A program made the position numbers and the translations under genes. A DNA stretch of 5,645 nucleotides. Source: Helicobacteraceae bacterium (GTDB lineage: Bacteria > Campylobacterota > Campylobacteria > Campylobacterales > Sulfurimonadaceae). The notes beneath the pieces were generated by a model. It was not told the DNA's origin. It worked only from the letters and a program-made list of their open reading frames with translations, and ran no database searches. Location of the stretch: positions 20,089 to 25,733 of the forward strand of contig JALWNV010000062.1 in the NCBI GenBank assembly GCA_027083665.1, read 5' to 3'. Below are positions 1-5,645 of this stretch, piece after piece (position 1 is the first letter of the stretch; every line of letters begins with the position of its first letter).

Positions 1-621
1 CTGCTCATGGGTGATGTGCGTGTCGAGCGCGGCGGTGAATTCGAGGAGCTTGAGCATCGCCCGGGCATCGCCGCCGCTGGTACGCACGAGGTACTCACGG
101 GCATCATCGTCGATCGTCAAAGAGGCGTGAGCGAGCGCTTTGTCGAGGATCGCGTGCATCGATGCTTCGTCGACGGCGTACAGTTCGAAGAGCATCGAGC
201 GCGAGCGCATGGCGGCGGTGAGCGAGAAAAAAGGATTCTCGGTCGAGGCACCGATGACGAGGATCTGATTGTTTTCCATCACCGGCAGCAGGACCTCCTG
301 CTGGTTTTTTGCCAGCCGGTGGACCTCGTCGATAAAGAGCAGCGGACGGGCAAGGGCGTTTCGGTACTGATCGAAAATTTTGCGCAGCTGCTCTATTTTG
401 AGCGAAGTGGCGTTGAACTCGTAAAAAGGCAGATCCATAACCGCGGCGATGATGCGCGCAAGCGAGGTCTTTCCCGTCCCGGGAGGACCGAAGAAGAAGC
501 TGTGCCCGAGGGCGTTTTTCTCGCACAGCGTGCGCAGCGGGGCACCGGGCGAGGCGAGGTGCGGCTGCCCCAGCAGATCGTCGAACGTCGCAGGACGCAG
601 CAAGGCGGTGAAGTCGGCCAC
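1..621 (-). CDS. rarA: Replication-associated recombination protein A (RarA/MgsA), AAA+ ATPase, N-terminal 207 codons; 3' end beyond window
   Basis: RarA/MgsA is a cytoplasmic AAA+ ATPase related to clamp-loader subunits that acts at stalled replication forks. Visible in the translation: N-terminal LRPATFDDLLGQPHL (residues 8-22), Walker A GPPGTGKT (45-52), Walker B LLFIDEVH (94-101), sensor 1 IGASTENP (123-130), a probable arginine finger at R141 in AMRSRS, and sensor 2 SGGDAR (182-187). The family is usually about 390-450 residues, so the rest of the lid and the C-terminal oligomerisation domain lie outside the window. The start is GTG at 621-619: an in-frame TAA (the yjbQ stop) lies only 6 bp upstream, and the first in-frame ATG comes after Walker A (M62). 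The ribosome-binding site is weak (GCAGG inside the end of yjbQ), so translation probably depends on coupling to yjbQ. It is the last visible gene of the kdsD operon. Family assignment is firm; the role in this organism is inferred from homology. Confidence 0.93.
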   Translation of the reverse strand, partial: MADFTALLRPATFDDLLGQPHLASPGAPLRTLCEKNALGHSFFFGPPGTGKTSLARIIAAVMDLPFYEFNATSLKIEQLRKIFDQYRNALARPLLFIDEVHRLAKNQQEVLLPVMENNQILVIGASTENPFFSLTAAMRSRSMLFELYAVDEASMHAILDKALAHASLTIDDDAREYLVRTSGGDARAMLKLLEFTAALDTHITHEQ

Positions 622-627
622 GTCGGC

Positions 628-1026
628 TTAGCCTGCGATCACTTTGATATGGACTTTACGCGTCTCGCGCGGTCCGTCGAACTCGGCGAAAAGCACCCCC
701 TGCCATTGCCCGAGCATCGGCTGTCCGTCCGCAACGGGGATGCTGACGCTCACGCCGCTGCGGGCGGATTTGATATGCGCGGCGGCGTTGCCGCCGCCGT
801 GGGCGTAGCGCACGTTGTCGGGCGCGATGCGTGCCAGCGAACCGAGCAGGTCGCGCTGCAGCCGGGGATCGACGTTTTCGGAAATGAGAATGGCGGCGGT
901 CGTGTGCGGGGTAAAGACGACGCAGATCCCGTCTTTGATGCCGGAAGTGATGACGGTTTCCGTCACTTCTTCGGTAATGTCGGTAATCTCGGTTTTGCTC
1001 CGGGTCTCGATCGTGATCGTTTTCAT
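628..1026 (-). CDS. yjbQ: YjbQ/UPF0047 family protein (secondary thiamine-phosphate synthase family)
   Basis: A small single-domain cytoplasmic protein of 132 residues, the normal length for the YjbQ/UPF0047 family. Signature motifs are all present: FTPHTTAAI (residues 38-46), the glycine/histidine segment HGGGNAAAHIKS (76-87), LGQWQG (105-110) and EFDGPR (115-120). H41 and H84 are the conserved histidines expected near the active-site pocket. E. coli YjbQ has been linked to a weak thiamine-phosphate synthase activity that can replace ThiE; the physiological substrate of the family is not settled, so the name is a family label. The ATG at 1026-1024 is preceded by a strong Shine-Dalgarno GAGGAG (1040-1035) with an 8-nt spacer. 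The ATG overlaps the TGA of the upstream pseudouridine synthase gene (ATGA). Because that upstream gene is frameshifted, ribosomes from it now read through the yjbQ start out of frame. Confidence 0.93.
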   Translation of the reverse strand: MKTITIETRSKTEITDITEEVTETVITSGIKDGICVVFTPHTTAAILISENVDPRLQRDLLGSLARIAPDNVRYAHGGGNAAAHIKSARSGVSVSIPVADGQPMLGQWQGVLFAEFDGPRETRKVHIKVIAG

Positions 1027-1663
1027 GAACGTTTCTCCTCTTCTTTGATAAATTCGCGCAGATTGCTGTACTCGGCACGGGTGAGATAGCGGCTTTTGCC
1101 CGTGGGCAGGTTGTTGAGTTCGATGCCGCCGTAGGCCAGGCGCTTGAGGTCGACGACCTCGGCCCCGAAATGGGCGAAAAAACGGCGGATTTCGCGATTT
1201 TTGCCTTCGCCGATGGCGATCTTGAGTGTGGAATAGTCGCTTCGGTGACGGGCCCTTTGATCTTGACCTTGTAGATGCGTTCGAGTTTTGAGTGCATCAG
1301 TACCGAGGCGACTTTCGGGCTGTCGGTGAGCAGCAGCAGCCCCTCGGTCGCGAAGTCCAGCCGTCCGACGGGAATGAAATGCCGGAACTTTTTATCGAGC
1401 GTATCGTAGATGATGCGCCGTCCCCGCGGGTCGTGCTTGGTAACGAGCTCGCCGCGGGGCTTGTTGTAGACGATGACCGTGATCTGGTCGTCGGGGACGA
1501 CTTTTTTGCCGCTGATATAGACCTCGTCACGTCCCGGTTCGACCCGGACGGCGGGATTGGTTTCGATCTCGCCGTTGACGCGGACATAGCCGTCCTGGAT
1601 GGCGCGGTCGGCCTCGCGGCGCGAATAGGTGGAGTGGTGGGAGATGTATTTGTTCAGGCGCAT
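1023..1663 (-). pseudogene. RsuA/RluB-type 16S/23S rRNA pseudouridine synthase, disrupted by internal deletion with frameshift
   Basis: The intact family isomerises a specific uridine in rRNA to pseudouridine. The first frame (residues 1-142, codons 1663-1238) has an S4 RNA-binding domain (MRLNKYISHHSTYSRREADR, to about residue 48), YNKPRGELVT (66-75) and the catalytic motif GRLD (100-103, Asp103) followed by FATEGLLLL. Similarity stops after IKGPVTEA. It resumes in another frame at about 1238 with DYSTLKIAIGEGKNREIRRFF split across the gap region, then YGGIELNNLPTGKSRYL, ending at TGA 1025-1023. The two parts total 142+71 residues, against roughly 240-260 in relatives. In RluB about 30 residues separate these motifs, so some 30-40 codons are missing and the span (641 nt) is not a multiple of three. 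Start ATG 1663-1661 overlaps the kdsD stop (TGATG) and has AAGGA (1676-1672). RluB is the likeliest member, but the exact target uridine cannot be told. The lesion could be a real mutation or an assembly error. Confidence 0.88.
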
Positions 1664-2631
1664 CAGGCGATTCCTTTTTCGACCAGGTCGTGCAGGTGAA
1701 GCACGCCGAGGATATGCCGCCGCTCGTCGGTGACGACAAGCAGCTGGATCTTGTTCTCTTCCATCAGCACAAGCGCGTCGCTGGCGAGCATGCCGCTTTC
1801 GCTGACGGTTTTGGGGCGGGCGGTGGCATAGCCCGAGGCGGGGGCGTCGATCGAAAAATCGCCGCTCATGAGCGCACGCCGCAGGTCGCCGTCGGTCAGC
1901 AGCCCGCTGAGTGCGCCTGCGTCGTCGGTGAGCATGACCGCGCCCAAACGTCCTTCGCTCATCGTTACGACGGCGTCTTTGAGCGGGGTGGTCTCGGGGA
2001 TGACGGGGAGGTTGTCGCGGCGCATGAGATCGCCGACTTTGACAAAGAGCTGTCTGCCGAGGCTGCCGCCGGGATGAAACGATGCGAAGTCCTCCTTTTT
2101 GAAATCGCGTGCTTCCATCAGGCAGACGGCCAGTGCGTCACCCATCGCCAGCGTCAGGGTTGTGGAGCTCGTCGGTGCGATCCCCAGCGGGCAGGCTTCA
2201 CGTTCGATCCGGACGGGAATGTGCACGTCGCTGTAGCGCCCGAGCGTCGATTGCTTCGAGCGGGTGAGACCGATGAGCGGAATATCGAAACGTTTGATAT
2301 GCGGCAAAATGGAGCTGAGTTCTTCGCTCTCGCCGCTGTAGCTGATGGCAAGCACCGCATCGTCCCCGCCGATCATGCCCAGATCCCCGTGCAGCGCTTC
2401 GGTGGGATGCAGAAAAAAGCTCGGTGTGCCTGTTGAGGCAAACGTCGCGGCGATTTTGGCGCCGATGAGCCCCGATTTGCCGACGCCCGTGACGATCAGT
2501 TTTCCGCGGATGCCTAGGATAAGCGATACGGCGAGATTGATGCTTTCGTCAAGCTGCCGTGCGGCGTGATGCAGTGTTTGCGCTTCGATCTCAAGTACCG
2601 TCCGTGCGGCGGGAATATAGTCAGGTTTCAT
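1663..2631 (-). CDS. kdsD: D-arabinose-5-phosphate isomerase, KdsD/KpsF/GutQ family (SIS + two CBS domains)
   Basis: The enzyme interconverts D-ribulose 5-phosphate and D-arabinose 5-phosphate in the cytoplasm, the first step toward KDO and the LPS inner core. The 322-residue protein has the usual length and order: SIS isomerase domain (about 34-175) with VTGVGKSG (47-54), HPTEALHGDLGMI (75-87) and SYSGESEEL (97-105), then FHPGGSLGR (185-193), then two CBS domains (about 200-255 and 268-322). K52, E104, E145 and H186 sit at the spacing of the key E. coli KdsD residues K59, E111, E152 and H193, so it should be active. The ATG at 2631-2629 is chosen because similarity begins at MKPDYIPAARTVLEIEA; the reading frame is open farther upstream to 2874, but that part is antisense to the neighbouring gene. 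There is no Shine-Dalgarno; a TATAAT lies just upstream. It is first gene of the operon and overlaps the next start by one base. Capsule-specific KpsF is an alternative paralogue, but no capsule genes are nearby. Confidence 0.95.
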   Translation of the reverse strand: MKPDYIPAARTVLEIEAQTLHHAARQLDESINLAVSLILGIRGKLIVTGVGKSGLIGAKIAATFASTGTPSFFLHPTEALHGDLGMIGGDDAVLAISYSGESEELSSILPHIKRFDIPLIGLTRSKQSTLGRYSDVHIPVRIEREACPLGIAPTSSTTLTLAMGDALAVCLMEARDFKKEDFASFHPGGSLGRQLFVKVGDLMRRDNLPVIPETTPLKDAVVTMSEGRLGAVMLTDDAGALSGLLTDGDLRRALMSGDFSIDAPASGYATARPKTVSESGMLASDALVLMEENKIQLLVVTDERRHILGVLHLHDLVEKGIA

Positions 2632-2638
2632 AAAAGAG

Positions 2639-2667
2639 ATTATAGCCAAAGCCGACTTGGGGAAACC
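2639..2667 (-). promoter_or_regulatory. Probable sigma-70 promoter of the kdsD operon (leaderless type)
   Basis: On the minus strand a perfect -10 hexamer TATAAT occupies 2644-2639. The A of the kdsD ATG (2631) follows after only 7 bp (CTCTTTT), which is the usual distance from a -10 box to a transcription start. The -35 position at 17-bp spacing (2667-2662) reads GGTTTC, a poor match; weak -35 boxes are common in this phylum. Transcription starting at or next to the ATG would give a leaderless mRNA, matching the absence of a Shine-Dalgarno sequence. Confidence 0.6.
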
Positions 2668-2668
2668 G

Positions 2669-2697
2669 TTGGGGCAAGTGGAACCTAAAGATATTTT
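2669..2697 (+). promoter_or_regulatory. Candidate promoter for the barrel protein/lipoprotein pair
   Basis: TTGGGG (2669-2674) and TATTTT (2692-2697) are separated by 17 bp. Initiation near 2704 would leave a 5' leader of about 37 nt containing the Shine-Dalgarno at 2728-2734. Each hexamer matches the sigma-70 consensus only partly, so this is tentative. It lies back to back with the kdsD promoter, so the two could interfere or share a regulator. Confidence 0.35.
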
Positions 2698-2727
2698 CTG
2701 TACTGTTTTCATTGACACTATTTCAGT

Positions 2728-2734
2728 AGAGGAA
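2728..2734 (+). promoter_or_regulatory. Ribosome-binding site fixing the start of the barrel protein at 2741
   Basis: AGAGGAA lies 6 nt before ATG 2741. It decides the start against an in-frame ATG at 2657, which would place 28 residues of non-signal-like sequence ahead of the obvious signal peptide and would begin upstream of the candidate promoter. Confidence 0.75.
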
Positions 2735-2740
2735 CTGTAC

Positions 2741-4666
2741 ATGGGAAAACAACGCTTTCGTGCCCTTGTTCTCGTCCTTTTTCTATTCACCGAGGGGATG
2801 GCTTCGCAGAGCGGGGGGATCGATTCGGCTTCGGAGTACTCCGTTTCGCCGCTGGAAGAGGGGGGGATGAGCAAGGATGCGTATTACGATTTGCTGGGGA
2901 TTCCCGATCTGTCGGTGCGGACGAAATGCCGAAAGAACTGTTCGGACCACTGCTGCTACAGCGTGCTCGTCGACGCCGCCGGTCGCATTATGCGAAGCTT
3001 TTCCGCTTCTGACGATGTGAGTGTCGTTGCCCGTAACCGCTACAAAGAGCGGAGTTTTTTGCTTGTGAAACACGGTTACGACACGGGCAGGGGACAAACG
3101 AGTGTTTGGGAGTTGTACGATGACCGGCTGCGTTCGTATCCGGTTCCACCGCATATAGAGGGCGCGGCGGCAACCGCCGTGACACGTGAAGGGGATATCG
3201 TTCAGATAAGCGATACGGGAGTGTACCGCAACCACCGGCGGCTTCTTCCGCTTTACGAAGGGGCGCAGATCGAGTCCGCGCGGATCGAGAACAACCCCGA
3301 CGGTATCCTCGGCGCTGCAGTGATCGATGCGAAGAGCCGTGGCGTATGGGTGACGAACCTGAAGCGGTGGCTGCATTCGACGATCGTCCTTGCCGAACAC
3401 AGTGACAAGGACGATGTCCTCGCACTCTGTCCCGCCGACGGGAAGACGGTCTATGTCGTTGCATACAATTTGGTGAACGTTTTCGACAAAGGGCTGGTAG
3501 GCGCCGAAGTCGATTTCGAAAGCGGCCGGGCACAAAGTGCATGGCTGTACGACAGCGAGACGCGCAATGTCGGCTTTTCGCCGCAGATCTATCTTGCCGG
3601 AAACCGGCTCTATATCTACGCCAAAGACAGTACGCATGACCGCCGGGTGCATTTGACCGTAGAGAAAAACGGTATCAAAACGGCGCAGTATCATGAAACG
3701 GCCGGAGAAAATGTCGCCGACTTCATGGGCGGCGTCGGGACGGCATATCTGGGGTGGAGTGCCGGATCTTCGGTCGAAAAAGGCAGTACCGTTTATGCCG
3801 ATACCGATTACGAGATCTCTAACAGCCTCTATAAGATGCTCTATTTTCAAGGGCGTATCTATCGTACGAGACTGGCACTGAGCTATATGAAAAACGAAGC
3901 GGAAAAGGCCGGTGAACTGACCAAGCGTGCGAGCGAGATACTGCAGTTTCTCGTCGATTTCGATGCACTGATACCCGGGTCGATTTCCCTGCGCCTGGCG
4001 TTCACCAAAGGCGAGGTCAACGGAGTCGCCACCTTTATCGACAAACAAAACGGGGGCACTCCCGTGACGCCTGACGGAACGAAAGAGGAGTTCGCCTCGA
4101 CCGTCAACCGCTATTCGCTGCTGTTCATGATGGAAAAAGGTATGTACTGGGGTGCCGATTTCAGTACGTACAAGACGCCTTCGGCCGTCGGTTTTTCCGA
4201 CAGCGGAAAGTCCATTGCCTATTACGGGCTGGACAAAGCCTTCCGTATGGACAACTATACTGCACGTATCGGCTACGATACCGCCGCCTACGCCCGCCGT
4301 TACGAGGCTGATTACAGTACGTTTTTCTTTCAGGGGTTCATCGGCGGCGGCCTTAGCGTCTATACCCTTTCGGGCGATTTCAAACAGCATGTCGAGACGG
4401 TTTCGGGCAAAAAAATCCGTACCGACAATACGTTTTCGCTTCTTCTCGACGCTCAGCTGCAGGCAGGCTACCTCTGGCAGCAGCGTTTTCGGTCGATCAA
4501 AGGGCTGGGCTATTCCGTCGAAGTCGGAGTCAAAGCACGAGGAACCTATACAGGGGTGGGCCAGAGCGATTCGGGGGGCAGTGTCGGCGACGACGAACTC
4601 AGGCTCGAGATGCAGCGTTACGATGTCTGGTACGGTCCCTACGGTTATGTCAATCTCGTATTTTAG
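2741..4666 (+). CDS. Exported outer-membrane beta-barrel protein with N-terminal propeller-like region, function unknown
   Basis: I do not recognise this 641-residue protein as a named family. It opens with a Sec signal peptide: basic MGKQRFR, hydrophobic ALVLVLFLF (8-16), and a likely cleavage after A21 or S22 (GMAS/QS). A short Cys-rich stretch follows, C63, C67, C71 and C72 (TKCRKNCSDHCC). Residues about 72-315 are rich in short beta-strands with repeated blade-like units such as GDIVQISDTGVYRN (151-164) and KTVYVVAYNLVNVFD (235-249), suggesting a beta-propeller-like periplasmic or surface domain. Residues about 365-641 show amphipathic, aromatic-rich strands typical of a porin-type barrel, for example NRYSLLFMMEKGMYWGADF (456-474), and the protein ends YGYVNLVF with a C-terminal Phe, the usual BAM-recognition ending. 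The start is fixed by AGAGGAA and the signal peptide. It is followed after 10 bp by a lipoprotein gene, so the two are probably co-transcribed and may work together. Coding status and localisation are fairly sure; domain architecture is inference; function is unknown. Confidence 0.85.
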   Translation: MGKQRFRALVLVLFLFTEGMASQSGGIDSASEYSVSPLEEGGMSKDAYYDLLGIPDLSVRTKCRKNCSDHCCYSVLVDAAGRIMRSFSASDDVSVVARNRYKERSFLLVKHGYDTGRGQTSVWELYDDRLRSYPVPPHIEGAAATAVTREGDIVQISDTGVYRNHRRLLPLYEGAQIESARIENNPDGILGAAVIDAKSRGVWVTNLKRWLHSTIVLAEHSDKDDVLALCPADGKTVYVVAYNLVNVFDKGLVGAEVDFESGRAQSAWLYDSETRNVGFSPQIYLAGNRLYIYAKDSTHDRRVHLTVEKNGIKTAQYHETAGENVADFMGGVGTAYLGWSAGSSVEKGSTVYADTDYEISNSLYKMLYFQGRIYRTRLALSYMKNEAEKAGELTKRASEILQFLVDFDALIPGSISLRLAFTKGEVNGVATFIDKQNGGTPVTPDGTKEEFASTVNRYSLLFMMEKGMYWGADFSTYKTPSAVGFSDSGKSIAYYGLDKAFRMDNYTARIGYDTAAYARRYEADYSTFFFQGFIGGGLSVYTLSGDFKQHVETVSGKKIRTDNTFSLLLDAQLQAGYLWQQRFRSIKGLGYSVEVGVKARGTYTGVGQSDSGGSVGDDELRLEMQRYDVWYGPYGYVNLVF

Positions 4667-4669
4667 GAG
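4665..4669 (+). promoter_or_regulatory. Shine-Dalgarno of the lipoprotein gene, overlapping the upstream stop codon
   Basis: AGGAG spans 4665-4669 and shares its AG with the TAG stop (4664-4666) of the barrel gene; ATG 4677 follows after 7 nt. Terminating ribosomes are placed directly on the downstream initiation site, which favours translational coupling of the pair. Confidence 0.75.
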
Positions 4670-4676
4670 TGGTACC

Positions 4677-5570
4677 ATGAAATTGGCTTTTTTCCCGATA
4701 GTCTATGTCGCTGTTTTGGCGTTTTTGTTCGGCGGCTGCAGCGGAGTTCCCCAACCCTCATCTGCGAAGAAGGAAGCGGCGGATACCGCGATGCCGGCAT
4801 GGGTGGCGCATCCGGACGCCCCGGGGGTTCTGCGTGCCGTCGGCTCGGCTCCGCGCAATTTCCAGGGGGTTTATATGCAGCGCGATACCGCCCTTGCCGA
4901 TGCCAGAGACAAGCTTGCGCATAAAATCGCGGTCGTCATCTCCGCGGCCTATACCTCGAAACTCAAAGCCGATAGGGCGGCGCTCGATCGCCGGATGCGG
5001 CGGGAGATCACCGAGGTATCGCAGCTGCTGCTGCATCAAAGCCGGCAGGTCGACGGCTATATCGATCGCCGCGGCCGGCTCTATCTGCTTGTCGAAACAC
5101 CCGATCCGACCGCCGTGACCTCCGCCGGTTCGACCGGGCTTCCGCCGCTCGAGACCGAGGCGTTCGATCCGGCGGTGTTGAAAAAAAGCCGCTGCTATCC
5201 GCCGGCGGTGACCGGTACGGTTCGCACCAGGTACCCGCTGTACCTCGGCAGGCCGGTTTGGTTTTTTCGACCCGACTATCTCGGAAAGCCCGGTGCCGTC
5301 GGCATCGCCGAAAAAGAGCCCGGTAGCGATTTCGAGCGTCAGAAGCGGGCAGCGGAAGCACTGGCGAAGGCCGATCTTGCAAAACGCCGCCGCCTTCAGA
5401 TGGATTCGCAGCATCGGCTGATGAAAATCCTCCGTCACGATATCATGGGCGGTACGTTCGATAAGCGTTTACAGGCGAAAAGTACCTCGCGTATCACCGA
5501 TACGCTCACGCGGGACCTTTGGCTGGATCCTAAGAGTTGCGAACTCTATCTCTGGGTGACCGAAAAGTGA
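4677..5570 (+). CDS. LPP20-type outer-membrane lipoprotein with two tandem LPP20-like domains
   Basis: A 297-residue predicted lipoprotein. The signal peptide MKLAFFPIVYVAVLAFLFGGC ends in a lipobox-like LFGGC, with C21 as the lipidation site; Phe at -3 is slightly unusual. S22, not Asp, follows the Cys. After a short linker comes an LPP20-type domain: PAWVAHPD (40-47), AVGSA (54-58), the Ala-rich helix start RDTALADARDKLA (69-81) and a closing strand LYLLVET (135-141). A second, more diverged copy follows: PVWFFRPD (193-200), AVGIA (207-211), RAAEALAKADLA (224-235) and closing ELYLWVTE (289-296). C173 (linker) and C288 (last domain) are the only other cysteines and could form a disulfide. 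LPP20-like proteins include H. pylori Lpp20 and the flagellar outer-membrane FlgP, but no flagellar gene is nearby, so no function is assigned. Ten bp separate it from the barrel gene, suggesting a joint outer-membrane role. The T-rich tract after the stop may end the transcript. Confidence 0.87.
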   Translation: MKLAFFPIVYVAVLAFLFGGCSGVPQPSSAKKEAADTAMPAWVAHPDAPGVLRAVGSAPRNFQGVYMQRDTALADARDKLAHKIAVVISAAYTSKLKADRAALDRRMRREITEVSQLLLHQSRQVDGYIDRRGRLYLLVETPDPTAVTSAGSTGLPPLETEAFDPAVLKKSRCYPPAVTGTVRTRYPLYLGRPVWFFRPDYLGKPGAVGIAEKEPGSDFERQKRAAEALAKADLAKRRRLQMDSQHRLMKILRHDIMGGTFDKRLQAKSTSRITDTLTRDLWLDPKSCELYLWVTEK

Positions 5571-5585
5571 TTTTTTTTGTTTTTT
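5571..5585 (+). terminator. T-rich tract after the lipoprotein gene, weak terminator candidate
   Basis: Eight T, one G and six T follow the TGA stop directly. A GC-rich stem immediately upstream, needed for a classical intrinsic terminator, is absent. The nearest hairpin, AGAGTT-GCG-AACTCT (5533-5547), lies inside the gene 23 nt before the tract. Termination here is possible but unproven. Confidence 0.3.
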
Positions 5586-5645
5586 AAAGAAAAATTTGAT
5601 ATTATATTTAATATAAAAAGATAGAAAAAGAAGTGTGTTTTGAGA
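5586..5645 (+). promoter_or_regulatory. AT-rich non-coding segment with imperfect inverted repeat, likely upstream region of the next gene
   Basis: The last 75 bases of the window have 11 G/C, against GC-rich genes on the left. An inverted repeat lies at 5595-5618: left arm TTTGATATTA, 4-bp centre TATT, right arm TAATATAAAA, pairing at 9 of 10 positions. TATAAA (5612-5617) within the right arm resembles a -10 box, but no well-spaced -35 is evident. The repeat could be an operator overlapping a promoter for a gene to the right. No start codon with a convincing Shine-Dalgarno is visible before the window ends. Confidence 0.4.

Noticed and set aside
656..1022. C-terminal part of a 335-residue pseudouridine synthase reading frame
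   Set aside because: After about codon 142 the frame is Arg/Ser/Ala-rich shadow sequence of the real synthase C-terminus and then of yjbQ; it is a consequence of the frameshift, not a genuine domain.
7..1089. 360-codon open frame on the plus strand across rarA, yjbQ and part of the synthase gene
   Set aside because: The minus strand encodes unmistakable RarA and YjbQ motifs; this frame is a shadow with no family resemblance.
1690..2436. 248-codon plus-strand open frame opposite kdsD
   Set aside because: It is antisense to the well-conserved SIS and CBS domains of kdsD and shows no start signals or motifs.
2712..2717. Perfect TTGACA upstream of the barrel gene as a -35 box
   Set aside because: The matching -10 position (2735-2740, CTGTAC) is poor, and initiation would fall inside the coding sequence, beyond the Shine-Dalgarno.
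2632..2874. Longer kdsD start giving a 403-residue protein
   Set aside because: The extra 81 residues lie antisense to the barrel gene and its promoter and do not resemble the KdsD N-terminus, which begins at MKPDYIP.
4152..4676. Upstream extension of the lipoprotein frame, giving 472 residues
   Set aside because: This stretch is an out-of-frame copy of the barrel gene. The true start at 4677 has AGGAG, a signal peptide and a lipobox.
2783..4678. 631-codon open frame on the minus strand, antisense to nearly the whole barrel gene
   Set aside because: It lacks a signal, recognisable motifs and a ribosome-binding site. The plus strand has a signal peptide, barrel strands, a terminal Phe and good start signals. 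Long antisense frames are expected opposite GC-rich genes.
5533..5547. Hairpin AGAGTT-GCG-AACTCT near the end of the lipoprotein gene as an intrinsic terminator stem
   Set aside because: It lies within the coding sequence, 23 nt from the T-rich tract; a classical terminator needs the T run directly after the stem.

Overview
The window looks like a chromosomal segment from a member of the Campylobacterota (former Epsilonproteobacteria), probably a free-living Sulfurimonas/Sulfuricurvum-type lineage. This rests on the style of the housekeeping proteins (the RarA sensor-1 motif GASTENPFFS, the S4 pseudouridine synthase start MRLNKYISHHSTYSRREAD, the KdsD and LPP20 homologues). The coding DNA is clearly GC-rich, which is high for that phylum, so the genus is left open. 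No mobile element, CRISPR array, tRNA or rRNA is visible.

Layout. The minus strand carries a tightly packed four-gene operon read from about 2640 down to base 1: kdsD (arabinose-5-phosphate isomerase, LPS/KDO pathway), an RsuA/RluB-type pseudouridine synthase gene, yjbQ, and the first 207 codons of rarA (mgsA), which runs off the window edge. The first two junctions overlap (TGATG, ATGA) and the third gap is 6 bp, so translational coupling is likely. The pseudouridine synthase gene is broken: it lacks about 30-40 codons from its middle and is out of frame after the gap. A consensus TATAAT lies 7 bp upstream of the kdsD ATG with no Shine-Dalgarno sequence, suggesting a leaderless transcript.

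A 109-bp divergent intergenic region separates this operon from a plus-strand pair. The first plus gene encodes a 641-residue exported protein that I do not recognise: signal peptide, a Cys-rich stretch, a probable beta-propeller-like half and a C-terminal outer-membrane beta-barrel ending in Phe. Ten bp later follows a 297-residue lipoprotein with two copies of an LPP20-type domain. The Shine-Dalgarno of the second gene overlaps the stop codon of the first. This barrel/lipoprotein pair is the least explained part of the window and probably forms an outer-membrane assembly of unknown function.

The last 75 bases (5571-5645) drop abruptly to about 15% GC. They contain a T-rich tract directly after the lipoprotein stop and an AT-rich inverted repeat, most likely the regulatory region of a gene beyond the window.
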